Positions 51,050 through 60,276 of a DNA stretch of 64,000 bases are shown in pieces (within the stretch, counting starts at the first letter, position 1; the number at the start of each line of letters is the position of its first letter). The stretch covers positions 1 through 64,000 of the forward strand of contig CANJPY010000012.1 in assembly GCA_947476255.1 (NCBI GenBank), written 5' to 3'. The notes below the pieces were generated by a model. It searched no databases, had not been told where the DNA came from, and saw nothing but the letters and a program-made list of their open reading frames with translations. Source of the DNA: Chthoniobacteraceae bacterium. GTDB lineage: Bacteria; Verrucomicrobiota; Verrucomicrobiia; Chthoniobacterales; Chthoniobacteraceae. Position numbers and translations under genes: made by a program.

Positions 51050-53347
51050 ATGCGAAGATTTTCTCGCTTCCTCCACTTACTGTTTTTTGGGCTCCTTCTG
51101 CAATTGCATGTGGTGGCGGAGCCTGCACGGCCTCCCCTCCCGAATATCGTCCTGATTCTTGCGGACGACTTGGGTTATGGTGACGTTGGTTGCTTTGGCG
51201 CGAAAGACATCCGCACCCCTAACCTCGACCAAATGGCGAAGGAAGGAATGCGCCTGACAAATTTCTACGTCGCGCAGCCCGTCTGCACAGCCTCAAGAGC
51301 CGCTTTGCTCACTGGTTGTTATTCCAACCGTGTAGGAATGGTCGGCGCGCTCAATCATACCAGTCTCACGGGTATTCATGAAGAGGAGAAGCTTCTCTGC
51401 AGCCTACTCACCGACCATGGCTATGCCACGGGCTCTTTTGGCAAATGGCATCTAGGCCAGCAATCGACGTTTTGGGCCTTTAATCGCGGGTTCACCGAAG
51501 TCAGCGGTCTTCCTTACTCGAATGATAACGGACCTTTGCACCCCATCATTCGCGGCCTTCCACCTCTTCCATGGAAGGAAGGCGAAAGTGTTTCTGAACT
51601 TGATCCGGATCAAAGCCAGTTCACACACAGAATCACCGACCGGGCGGTGAAATTTATCGAGACGCACCGCCAGGAACCCTTTTTTTTATACGTTCCACAC
51701 GTTATGCCACACGTGCCGATCTTTGCTTCCGAAGCCTTCAAAGGTAAAAGCAGCCGAGGTATTTATGGGGATGTTGTTGAGGAGCTTGATGCCTCTGTTG
51801 GTGAGATCCTGCGTGCTCTCAAACAAAACGGGGTCGACGACAATACCCTTGTGATTTTTACCTCAGATAACGGTCCTTTCCTTTCTTATGGTGAACATGC
51901 CGGATGCGCGGCTCCGTTTCGCGGAGGCAAACTGACAACCTTTGAAGGCGGCGTTAGAATGCCGTTTATCATAAGGTGGCCCTCAAAGGTTCCCGCAGGC
52001 GGGACAGAAGACGCGCTTTTTACAGCGATGGACCTTTATCCGACCCTGTCGAATTTTTGCCAGGCCACTCTTCCCAAAATAAAACTCGATGGCATCGACT
52101 TGGGGAGCCTCCTGCTCGGATTGAAAGACGCACCACGCCGCGAGACTTTTTGGTACTACTCGGGCCAAGAACTACAAGCTGTACGCGTCGGCAAATGGAA
52201 GCTTCACCTCCCTCATGAATATCTGGAAGTCGCTGGTACTCCCGGCAAGGGCGGCAAGCCGTCCAACTACGAAAACATGAAGCCTATGGCGATTGAAGAG
52301 TCCGGCATTCGTGGAATTGCAAGCCGTCATGGCTACCGCGTGGAATCGCTCCCTCTCTCTCTGTACGATCTCGAAGCTGATCCCGGCGAGTCTTTTAACA
52401 AAGCGCAGGATTATCCGCACGAAGTGGAGCGCCTGATGCAGGAGGTCAAAAAAGCGCGGCAGGAACTCGGAGACACACTCACCGGTGACCGCGGCTCTGG
52501 CGTTCGTCCGGTTGGGGATGTCCGTCCAAAGTTGGAGCCCAACGTCAAACGCATTCCGGATTTAGAGTATGCAAAACGTCCGACAGGACCCCTGCGTTTA
52601 GATTTGTACCTCCCCGAAAAAGCAATTGCCGAAGGCACGCCCTTGGTTGTTTGGATCCACGGAGGGGGCTGGCTCTTTGGAAGCAAGGAGGAGCACTGCG
52701 TCTTACCGTGGCTGGCTGCTGAAGGCATTGGCGTTGCCAGCATCAACTACCGCTTGTTGCACGAGGCTCAGTGGCCGGCCCAGTTAGAGGATTGCAGAGA
52801 TGCGATTGCCTGGCTGCGCACCCACGCGGCAGAATACGGCGTCAATGCTTCCAAGATAGCCGTTGCCGGCGCATCCGCAGGCGGCCATCTCGCCGCTGTC
52901 TTGGGGACTCCCTTGCCGTCCGATCGACACCTTCCAAGAGTTCTCGGAGTCATTGATTTCTTCGGACCCACCGACCTGCTCTCTTTGCCCTCAAATGTTC
53001 CAAAGCCGGGACGCACCGATGCCCAGTTGGCACGCACAAACGGCGCACGTTTGGTAGGTGGCCTCGTGCGAGATCACCCCGAGGCTGCTAAAAACGCGAG
53101 TGCTTTTCATAGGGCATCCTCAGAATCGGTCCCGTTTCTGATTCTTCACGGTGATAAAGATCCATTGGTGCCCTTGGACCAAAGTGTCCGTTTGCATGAA
53201 GCCTTGCGCAGCGCAGGAATTTCCAGCGAACTGCTCCACCTCCCAGGAGCCGGTCATGGAGGAAAACAGTTTGATACGGAGGCGGTCCGCGAAAAAATAC
53301 GTTCGTTTTTACACCGAAACTTCGAGAAGCCTGAAACAGGGCATTAA
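51050..53347 (+). CDS. Sulfatase - alpha/beta-hydrolase (esterase) fusion
   Basis: 765-residue exported protein (signal about 1-23) with two enzymes in one chain. Sulfatase, about 30-470: NIVLILADDLGYGDVG, formylglycine motif Cys79-Thr-Ala-Ser-Arg, SFGKWHLGQ and FTSDNGPFL. After a linker (about 475-512) comes an alpha/beta-hydrolase of the carbohydrate-esterase / BD-FAE type: WIHGGGW oxyanion segment (His537), nucleophile Ser609 in GASAGGH, Asp704 in GDKDPLV and His736 in GAGHGG. All residues of the catalytic triad are present, so both halves look active. The protein could remove sulfate and acyl groups from the same glycan. It opens a + strand cluster of catabolic-looking genes up to 60254. 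Confidence 0.9.
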   Translation: MRRFSRFLHLLFFGLLLQLHVVAEPARPPLPNIVLILADDLGYGDVGCFGAKDIRTPNLDQMAKEGMRLTNFYVAQPVCTASRAALLTGCYSNRVGMVGALNHTSLTGIHEEEKLLCSLLTDHGYATGSFGKWHLGQQSTFWAFNRGFTEVSGLPYSNDNGPLHPIIRGLPPLPWKEGESVSELDPDQSQFTHRITDRAVKFIETHRQEPFFLYVPHVMPHVPIFASEAFKGKSSRGIYGDVVEELDASVGEILRALKQNGVDDNTLVIFTSDNGPFLSYGEHAGCAAPFRGGKLTTFEGGVRMPFIIRWPSKVPAGGTEDALFTAMDLYPTLSNFCQATLPKIKLDGIDLGSLLLGLKDAPRRETFWYYSGQELQAVRVGKWKLHLPHEYLEVAGTPGKGGKPSNYENMKPMAIEESGIRGIASRHGYRVESLPLSLYDLEADPGESFNKAQDYPHEVERLMQEVKKARQELGDTLTGDRGSGVRPVGDVRPKLEPNVKRIPDLEYAKRPTGPLRLDLYLPEKAIAEGTPLVVWIHGGGWLFGSKEEHCVLPWLAAEGIGVASINYRLLHEAQWPAQLEDCRDAIAWLRTHAAEYGVNASKIAVAGASAGGHLAAVLGTPLPSDRHLPRVLGVIDFFGPTDLLSLPSNVPKPGRTDAQLARTNGARLVGGLVRDHPEAAKNASAFHRASSESVPFLILHGDKDPLVPLDQSVRLHEALRSAGISSELLHLPGAGHGGKQFDTEAVREKIRSFLHRNFEKPETGH

Positions 53348-53493
53348 AATTCAAGCACACTTTGCCGTCGTCACTTTGCTCACACCAAGGTGAAAGTGCT
53401 CGTTGTCTTGTTCCCCTCGCATTCCGTCTCTGAGCATAGACGTTGAGCAATCCAAGTCTTGTCAGGATGAGTGTTTCTGATGCATCTTTCTGC

Positions 53494-54957
53494 ATGCTTA
53501 CCCCCCCGAAGCTTTTCGTCGGTTTAATTCTCGCAGCCCTGCTCGTTGTCACGGGCGGCGCACAGCAAACAGAGTATGACCTCGTTCTGGCGAATGGGAG
53601 GGTGATGGATCCATTTACCAAGCTGGACGCAGTGCGGCATGTCGGCATTCTCGCTGGAAAAATAGCCGCTGTCTCGGAGAAGCCTCTCGCCGGAAGGGAT
53701 GTTCTAGACGTAGCGGGCAAGGTTGTCTCGCCTGGGTTTATTGACCTCCATGCTCACGGACAAACGGTGGGCGACATGCAAATCAAGGCTCAGGACGGAG
53801 TCACCACGGTTTTAGATTTGGAAGCGGGCGTCTACCCAGTCGCACCCTGGTACAAGTCGATGGAAGGAAAAGCACCCTTAAATTACGGTGCCACAGTCGG
53901 GCATATCGCCGCGCGTTTTGCTGCATTCCATCCCGAACTGATATTGGGACATTGGCCCGTGCATCGGGCAAAAGCAGCCGCCCTAGGGGCTTCCCCCGCA
54001 GGTGCAAACAAAGTCGCTACCGACAAAGAAATGCAGCTCATGGAGACTGCCATCACGCAGGGCCTGGCAGAAGGCGGCCTGGGCGTCGGGTTCGGGATTA
54101 ACTATACGCCAGCGGCCACTCCAAGCGAGATTGAGCGTATCTTTAAAATCGCCGCGGAAAACAAAGTCCCTGCGTTTGTACATACCCGCGCCTTCGGGAT
54201 TGCAGCCATTCGGGAAGCAATTGATACGGCAAAAAAAACAGGCGCCTCACTGCATGTCGTCCATATCGGAAGCAGCGCGATTAGCGATATGCCAGAGGTT
54301 TTAAGGCTGCTAGACGAGCAGCGCGCAACCGGCATGGATTTGACAACCGAAGTCTATCCGTACACGGCAGCATCGACCACACTTGAATCTGCGATGTTCG
54401 ACCCCGGCTGGCAGTCAAATCTCAAAATTGACTACGGTGATCTGGCATGGGCTGCCACCGGCGAAAGGCTTACACAAGAGACCTTCAGCCGTTACCGCAA
54501 GCAGGGCGGCTGGGTGATTATCTACATGATGAAGGATGAAAACGTAGAAAAAGCCATCGCTCACCCCGGCATCATGATTGCCAGCGATGGGGTTCCTTTC
54601 GTTGACGGAACAGGACATCCCCGCGGCGCAGGTACGTTTGCGCGTGTCCTCGGGCGTTACTCGCGCGAGAAAAAGTTGCTGTCCCTAATGGACGCCCTTT
54701 CAAAGATGACAATCCTGCCTGCTCAGCGCTTGGAGGCTTACGTGCCTTCCATGCGGCTCAAAGGCCGTTTATCCCTAGGCGCCGACGCCGATATCACGGT
54801 CTTTGATCCCGGTCTCGTAATCGACAAGGCCACCTTCGAAGCTCCGACCACGCCGTCCTTCGGAATCCCACATGTTCTCGTAGGTGGCGTTTTTGTCGTC
54901 CGCGCCGGAGAGTTGCGGACCGAGGTTCGGCCCGGACGTCCCATTCGTACAAAATAA
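53494..54957 (+). CDS. Exported D-aminoacylase-like amidohydrolase
   Basis: 487 residues from the Met at 53494, which starts a signal peptide (MLTPPKLFVGLILAALLVVTGGA); ATGs at 53443 and 53467 are also in frame. Amidohydrolase superfamily: metal motif His-x-His in GFIDLHAHGQ (His86/His88), later His residues in VHTRAFG and VVHIGSS, and the catalytic Asp in MIASDGVPFVDGTGHPRGAGTFARVLGRYSREKKLLS, which strongly matches N-acyl-D-amino-acid deacylases. The usual Cys metal ligand of D-aminoacylases is replaced in GVTTVLDLEAGVY by Glu. Substrate is probably an N-acylated amino acid or a cyclic amide. It follows the sulfatase fusion by 146 bases and precedes a serine hydrolase. Confidence 0.85.
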   Translation: MLTPPKLFVGLILAALLVVTGGAQQTEYDLVLANGRVMDPFTKLDAVRHVGILAGKIAAVSEKPLAGRDVLDVAGKVVSPGFIDLHAHGQTVGDMQIKAQDGVTTVLDLEAGVYPVAPWYKSMEGKAPLNYGATVGHIAARFAAFHPELILGHWPVHRAKAAALGASPAGANKVATDKEMQLMETAITQGLAEGGLGVGFGINYTPAATPSEIERIFKIAAENKVPAFVHTRAFGIAAIREAIDTAKKTGASLHVVHIGSSAISDMPEVLRLLDEQRATGMDLTTEVYPYTAASTTLESAMFDPGWQSNLKIDYGDLAWAATGERLTQETFSRYRKQGGWVIIYMMKDENVEKAIAHPGIMIASDGVPFVDGTGHPRGAGTFARVLGRYSREKKLLSLMDALSKMTILPAQRLEAYVPSMRLKGRLSLGADADITVFDPGLVIDKATFEAPTTPSFGIPHVLVGGVFVVRAGELRTEVRPGRPIRTK

Positions 54958-55020
54958 CGATCGGCCCGTTTTATGCGAACTTCGGGCAAGTTATCCGCAA
55001 GCAGGCAGCGACGCGGACGG

Positions 55021-56223
55021 ATGTTTGAGCCACTCCAATCACACCTCAGATCTCTTCTGTGGCTCGTCGTTTTAACGACCCTTTGTCGGCTGCTTGCGCC
55101 TCAGGCAGCGTCAGGAGCCGCCATAGACGAGCAGGAATTAAAAGAGTTCTTGAAAACGATGTCGCTCAAAAACACATGGTTTATTTACAGCACAAAAGAC
55201 GGCGGCGAATTCCCGTACCACATCCGTTCCGATGGCAATCTTGAACGCTGTGATCCTTTATTTTTGAACACGTATCAGTTTGGAATGGGCTCGAACACGA
55301 AGACCTTGACATCGGTTCTCACGATTCAGGCCATTGAAAATGGACACCTAAGTTTAGATACAAAATTAGACGCGTTGATGCGGCAGGTCGAAGCCGCCGA
55401 TCGAAGAGCAGGGCGCAAGCTTCCACCGATTGAGGTCCATCCCGGATTTAAAGTAATCACTCTCATGAACGTCCTGACGCATCATGCCGGCTTTCCGGGG
55501 GTAGACTCCACCGACTTCAAAATGCCGGCCACCGGAGGCAAGGATGCTTTGATGCGCAAAGTTTTAAAACAGGGTCCGGTCGGCTATAAACAGGACTTCG
55601 CGGACGCTCCCTATGCGTTCCACTATTCAAACGAGGGATACTCCATGTTGGGAGAAATCTTGGAGCGCATCTCCGACCCTCCCGAAAACTTTGCGAGCCT
55701 CCTGAAAAAGAGGATATTCGAACCGCTCGGCCTCAAGAGTGGCCGTTTTTTCTCCCGCGCTTGGGCTGTCCAACGCGCAAAGGAAGAGGGCTTGGGAGAT
55801 CTCGATGCCTCCGAGTTGCACCCGATGATCACACCTTCGGCAGGCGCGTTTTGCACCTTGCCCGAATGGCTGAGGCTGACCAAATATTTGATGGACGGCG
55901 TTAACGGTACGCTCGAGAGACCTAGAATTCTCGGGAGACCGGAATCTTTTCAGCTTCTGTGTCAAACTCAGGAAAGTTGCTTTTACGGCGCAGGGGCTCT
56001 GATGCTCTCGAAAAAGCCTGCCTCTGCCTACCATTTTGGGTCAAACGGCATACATAGCTCTTTAAACTGGTTTGAACGAAGCGACGCTGCCGGCCAAGCC
56101 GGAACAGCCGTGGTGATTGTAAGCACCGAGGCCTTCCATGATGTCTCCTCCCAGTTCTACCATCTGGCTCAGTGGATTCAGGAAAAAGCGGGCATTCAAA
56201 ATGAGCCGCAGAAAGATCACTGA
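55021..56223 (+). CDS. Exported serine hydrolase (beta-lactamase/DD-peptidase-like)
   Basis: 400 residues from the Met at 55021; the hydrophobic run SLLWLVVLTTLCRLLAPQAASGA (about 11-34) is a signal or anchor. The ATG at 54973 gives an Arg-rich extension. Class C beta-lactamase-type fold: nucleophile Ser91 and Lys94 in GMGSNTKTLTS, and Tyr202-Ser-Asn in HYSNEGYSM; the third motif (KTG/HxG) is unclear, with HFGSNG near residue 340 a candidate. Such proteins act as esterases, amidases or D-amino-acid peptidases. It is 63 bases after the D-aminoacylase-like gene, so a joint role on D-amino-acyl or N-acyl compounds is a reasonable guess. Confidence 0.85.
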   Translation: MFEPLQSHLRSLLWLVVLTTLCRLLAPQAASGAAIDEQELKEFLKTMSLKNTWFIYSTKDGGEFPYHIRSDGNLERCDPLFLNTYQFGMGSNTKTLTSVLTIQAIENGHLSLDTKLDALMRQVEAADRRAGRKLPPIEVHPGFKVITLMNVLTHHAGFPGVDSTDFKMPATGGKDALMRKVLKQGPVGYKQDFADAPYAFHYSNEGYSMLGEILERISDPPENFASLLKKRIFEPLGLKSGRFFSRAWAVQRAKEEGLGDLDASELHPMITPSAGAFCTLPEWLRLTKYLMDGVNGTLERPRILGRPESFQLLCQTQESCFYGAGALMLSKKPASAYHFGSNGIHSSLNWFERSDAAGQAGTAVVIVSTEAFHDVSSQFYHLAQWIQEKAGIQNEPQKDH

Positions 56224-56377
56224 CCTGAACCAACACTTCTTCCACAAACCGGACCGCCACGCAGTGCACATTACCCTCCAAGCACCTTCGGCGCCGGAAC
56301 TGTCCCAATAAGGTGCTTCTGCAATTGCGGTTGCGCCTCTTATTTGCTGGACTTGCCTCTCAGTCTCCGCCCCTCCT

Positions 56378-57577
56378 ATGAATCCGATTCTCCTTGTCCG
56401 CCTTTGGCTGATGGTCTTCCTCCACTATTTTGTTTGGAGCTCTTGGTATGTAACCATGGCCACTTACACGACAAAGCAGCTAGCCTTCTCCGGTGGGCAA
56501 GTGGGCTTGGCCTACGGCACCACCGCCGTTGGTGCGCTGCTGTCTCCGCTCATCGTCGGAGTCATTGCCGACCGCTTCTTTGCCACTCAACGTATCCTCG
56601 GTTTTTTGCATCTCCTCGGGGCAGTTCTGCTCTATTGGGTCTCCACGTTGAAGGACTTTAGCAGTTTTTATCCAGTGCTTCTGGCCTATACGGTGACGTA
56701 CATGGCAGGCCATGGTTTAACCAATGCGCTGACCTTGAACCACTCCAAGAATCCGGCAAAGGAGTTTCCAGTAGTCATGGTCATGGCGAGCGTCGGTTGG
56801 ATTGCCGCAGGCCTGGTGGTAAGTGCACTCAAACTCGAGGACAACGCAGGGATGTTTCGCCTCGCCGCAGGCGCCGCACTGCTCATGGGACTTTACTCCT
56901 TCACTCTCCCCCACACGCCTCCCAAGGGGGCCGGTTCGCCAGCCTCTCTTGGCAGTCTCCTGGGTTTTGATGCGATCAAACTTCTGCGGAACCGCTCTTT
57001 CGCGACTTTCATGCTCTGTTCCTTTTTAATCTGCGTACCTCTGAGCTTTTACTTTAGCTGGATGAACGCGTTTATGAACGAACTGGCCATTCCAAACGCC
57101 GCTGCAAAGATGACACTCGGACAAGTGTCCGACGTGGTTTTTCTTCTTCTGCTTCCCGTGCTCCTGCCTCGTTTGGGCGCCAAGGGCATTCTCATGCTGG
57201 GCATCGGCGGATGGGCTGTGCGCTTTGGTCTCTTTTCACTCTTCCCGCAACAACCCTCTGCACTCTGGATGTTGTTCGCCGGAATCCTCCTTCACGGAAT
57301 GTGTTATGACTTTATTTTTGTCATGGGCCGGATGTACGTTGACCGCCATGCCGGCCCCGATATTCGCGCCGCTGCACAAGGTTTGCACGCCATCGTGACC
57401 CTGGGCGCTGGCATGTTTGTCGGATCGTGGCTTTCGGGCGTGGTGGCCCAACGTTATACGGAAGGGTCCACTCACAACTGGCAGGCGATATGGTTGATTC
57501 CAGCCATCATGGGTGCCGTACTCGTGGTCATCTTCGGCCTGTTGTTCAAGGAAACCCCAAAGGACCAAGCTGCCTGA
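56378..57577 (+). CDS. MFS transporter of the nucleoside:H+ symporter type
   Basis: 399-residue inner-membrane transporter with about 12 helices. The opening RLWLMVFLHYFVWSSWYVTMATYTTKQLAFSGGQVGLAYGTTAVGALLSPLIVGVIADRFFATQRILGFLHLLGAVLLYW closely follows the NupG/XapB (Nuc_H_symport) family pattern, in which Bacteroidota and PVC members are numerous and often linked to sugar or glycan loci, so nucleosides need not be the substrate. It follows the serine hydrolase after 154 bases and precedes two Gfo/Idh genes. Together they look like an uptake and modification module. Confidence 0.88.
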   Translation: MNPILLVRLWLMVFLHYFVWSSWYVTMATYTTKQLAFSGGQVGLAYGTTAVGALLSPLIVGVIADRFFATQRILGFLHLLGAVLLYWVSTLKDFSSFYPVLLAYTVTYMAGHGLTNALTLNHSKNPAKEFPVVMVMASVGWIAAGLVVSALKLEDNAGMFRLAAGAALLMGLYSFTLPHTPPKGAGSPASLGSLLGFDAIKLLRNRSFATFMLCSFLICVPLSFYFSWMNAFMNELAIPNAAAKMTLGQVSDVVFLLLLPVLLPRLGAKGILMLGIGGWAVRFGLFSLFPQQPSALWMLFAGILLHGMCYDFIFVMGRMYVDRHAGPDIRAAAQGLHAIVTLGAGMFVGSWLSGVVAQRYTEGSTHNWQAIWLIPAIMGAVLVVIFGLLFKETPKDQAA

Positions 57578-57763
57578 GTGCGCAGAAATACCACCCCACA
57601 AATGGCCAGTCTGCATTCCACCAGACCAACCCAAGGGCTCGCCTCTAGTTCAGCCATCTCCGGCTGTTTCCACCTTGTCCGTCCGACAGAAGCCTCAGCT
57701 TGCCACAATCTTTTTTAGGATTTCCACCGTTCCACATTGCGCATCTCATCGCCAGCTTTTCGC

Positions 57764-58783
57764 ATGAAATTCCCCATCCTCCTCTCAACTGCTATTGCCT
57801 CACTTTTCACCTTCAGCTTAGGTGCACAGGAAAGTCCCAAGCCCCTTCGCGCAGGAATTATCGGTTTGGACACCTCCCACGTTCCAGCATTTACCAAGCT
57901 TTTTAACGGACCAAAGGCCGACGGAGATCTAGCTGGCATCAAGGTTGTTGCTGGATATCCAGGAGGCACCGACATGCCGGCGAGTAAAGATCGGGTCGCG
58001 AAGTTCACCGAACAGGTGCGTGAAATGGGCGTTGAAATTGTAACCAGCATCCCGGCACTCCTCGAAAAGGTCGACGTCGTGCTTTTGGAAAGTGTGGACG
58101 GGCGCATTCATCTCGAAGAATGCCGGCAGGTGTTTCCCAGCGGAAAACCTGTATTTATAGACAAGCCGGTGGCCTCCACACTTGCGGAAACCATCTTGGT
58201 TTTTGAGCTCGCTAAACAGCATCATGTCAGCTTTTTCTCCAGTTCCTCATCCCGTTTTGGAGACGACCTCCGCAGCCTGCTCAACACCGAAACAATAGGC
58301 GAAATTGTCGGCGCCACAACGTGGGGGCCTTGTTCATACCAAAGCGGAACCCCTGATTTGTTCTTTTATGCAATCCATGGCGTGGAGTCGCTCTTCACGT
58401 TGATGGGCCCGGGCTGCACTACCGTTTCACGCACTAAAACACCTTCTCATGACCAGTCCACAGGCGTTTGGAAGGATGGCAGAATCGGCACTTACCGCGG
58501 AATCCTTAAGGGCAAATCGGAATTCGGTGCCACCGCTTACGGCACTAAAACGGTGGCCCATGGCGGAAAAATGATCAGCTACGAGGCCCTCTGCAGGCAG
58601 ATCGGAAAGTTCTTCCACACAGGGGTTGCTCCGGTCAGCAACGAAGAGACTCTCGAGATTTTTGCGTTCATGGAAGCGGCCGACGAGAGCGTCCGCCAAG
58701 GAGGTAAACCCGTCGACATTTCCTCGGTTTTATCCAAGGCCAAACTCGAAGCCGCCCAAAAACTGAATCAACTGCCAAAATAG
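57764..58783 (+). CDS. Exported Gfo/Idh/MocA family protein (non-canonical nucleotide motif)
   Basis: 339 residues from MKFPILLSTAIASLFTFSLGAQ, a Sec-type signal; the ATG at 57737 adds nine residues. The Rossmann start reads LRAGIIGLDTSHVPAFTKLF, so the usual GxGxxG is replaced by GLDTSH, a variant I associate with a distinct exported branch of the family. VDVVLLESVDGRIHLEECRQVFPSGKPVFIDKPVASTL keeps the lysine of the E-K-P motif as DKP. A C-terminal beta-sheet domain follows. Cofactor binding is uncertain. It is 19 bases before the next Gfo/Idh gene and is probably co-transcribed with it. Confidence 0.82.
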   Translation: MKFPILLSTAIASLFTFSLGAQESPKPLRAGIIGLDTSHVPAFTKLFNGPKADGDLAGIKVVAGYPGGTDMPASKDRVAKFTEQVREMGVEIVTSIPALLEKVDVVLLESVDGRIHLEECRQVFPSGKPVFIDKPVASTLAETILVFELAKQHHVSFFSSSSSRFGDDLRSLLNTETIGEIVGATTWGPCSYQSGTPDLFFYAIHGVESLFTLMGPGCTTVSRTKTPSHDQSTGVWKDGRIGTYRGILKGKSEFGATAYGTKTVAHGGKMISYEALCRQIGKFFHTGVAPVSNEETLEIFAFMEAADESVRQGGKPVDISSVLSKAKLEAAQKLNQLPK

Positions 58784-58802
58784 ACCGATACCTCCCACAG
58801 AC

Positions 58803-60254
58803 ATGAACAACATTACCCGCCGGCGTTTTTTTGAGGACTCGGTCATGGCCGCCGCCGCCATCGCAGTGCCGACCCACCTTTACGGCGCTGACTCCGCTTC
58901 CAGTGCAAAAACCCGTTCAGCTGTGAATGGCAGGATAAACGCCGCCATCATTGGCTGCGGAATCCGAGGCAAGGCGCATGCAAGGGAGCTTGCGAAGTTG
59001 GCAGACTGTGAAATCACCGCAGTGTGTGATCCTGATTTGGATCGAGCAGATGAGGTTGGAGCACTTTTGGTGGAGCTTCAGCGCGCCATGCCCAGCAAGA
59101 TTCAAGACCTGCGCGAGATCTTCGCGGACAAGTCCATCGATGTTGTTTTTATCGCCACGCCGAATCACTGGCATGCGCTTGCCTCGGTTTGGGCTATGCA
59201 GGCAGGCAAGGACGTATATGTGGAAAAACCCGTCAGCCATAACGTTTGGGAAGGACGCCTGATGGTCGAGGCTGCGCGTAAACTAGGCCGCATTTGCCAA
59301 TCGGGAACGCAAAACCGTTCTCGTGGCTCCTTGGCGGAGGCCGTGCGCTATATGCATGAGGGTAAACTCGGGGAGGTTAACCTCGCCCGCAGCGTCTTCT
59401 ACAGCGCTCGCTCGTCTATCGGAGGCCCCGTCGACTGCCCCACTCCGCCGCGCTGCGACCACAACCTGTGGGCCGGCCCTGCAACGATGGAAAAACTCAC
59501 ACGCGCTAAGTTTCACTATGACTGGCACTGGATGTGGGATACGGGCAATGGCGAAATTGGAAACAGCAACGTACACGCCATCGACATCTGCCGCTGGGGA
59601 CTTGGAGTTTCAGGTCTGGGCACCAGCGTCCTCAGCTACGGCGGCCGCTTCGGGTACAAGGACGTTGCCGAAACACCCAACTCACAAATCGCGATCTACG
59701 ATTTCGGAAACAAGACGCTCGTCTCCGAGACCCGCAATCTCAAGACCGCCCCCTTTCATCCAACCATCAAGTCCATGTGGTTTTTTTACGGCAGCGAAGG
59801 AATCATCGCTGATGCACATCTATATGATTTAAAGGGAAATCTGGTGCGCACCTTTGAAGCAAAGTCGGAAAACCACTTCGCAAATTTCTTAAGAGCGGTG
59901 CGCTCCCGCAAGCCCACGGATCTGGCTGCGGATATTCTTGAAGGGCACCTGTCTTCGGCGTTATGCCACATCGCGAACATCTCCTTTCGCACCGGCAGTC
60001 CGGCTTCGTTCAAGGAAATCCAGACCCAGCTTGAAGCACTGAAAGTTCAGGATGATGTGAAAGCTACCTTCGAAAAACACCGGGAATACCTTTTAGAGGC
60101 CGGTGTGGATCCCGAGACGGATAAAATAACACTCGGTCAGCATTTGTATTTGAACGCCCACCGGGAGGAGTTCGTCCACAACACGGCGGCAAACGTTTTG
60201 ATGACCCGCAACTACCGGGCACCGTTTACACTCCCTGCCATCGAGGCACTTTGA
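58803..60254 (+). CDS. Tat-exported Gfo/Idh/MocA family oxidoreductase
   Basis: 483 residues, exported by a twin-arginine signal (NNITRRRFFEDSVMAAAAIAVP). The canonical nucleotide-binding start is present (INAAIIGCGIRGKAHARELA, GxGxxG), along with VVFIATPNHWHALASVWAMQAGKDVYVEKPVSHNVWEGRLMVEAARK, including the EKP lysine. The length and the motifs GTQNRSRGSLAEAVRYMHEGKLGEV and DWHWMWDTGNGEIGNSNVHAIDICRWGL are typical of the large exported family common in PVC bacteria. It probably oxidises or reduces a sugar derivative in the periplasm, with a tightly bound cofactor. It ends 22 bases before the convergent DUF1501 gene. Confidence 0.9.
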   Translation: MNNITRRRFFEDSVMAAAAIAVPTHLYGADSASSAKTRSAVNGRINAAIIGCGIRGKAHARELAKLADCEITAVCDPDLDRADEVGALLVELQRAMPSKIQDLREIFADKSIDVVFIATPNHWHALASVWAMQAGKDVYVEKPVSHNVWEGRLMVEAARKLGRICQSGTQNRSRGSLAEAVRYMHEGKLGEVNLARSVFYSARSSIGGPVDCPTPPRCDHNLWAGPATMEKLTRAKFHYDWHWMWDTGNGEIGNSNVHAIDICRWGLGVSGLGTSVLSYGGRFGYKDVAETPNSQIAIYDFGNKTLVSETRNLKTAPFHPTIKSMWFFYGSEGIIADAHLYDLKGNLVRTFEAKSENHFANFLRAVRSRKPTDLAADILEGHLSSALCHIANISFRTGSPASFKEIQTQLEALKVQDDVKATFEKHREYLLEAGVDPETDKITLGQHLYLNAHREEFVHNTAANVLMTRNYRAPFTLPAIEAL

Positions 60255-60276
60255 GCAAATTCCTCAGGCCCGATTG

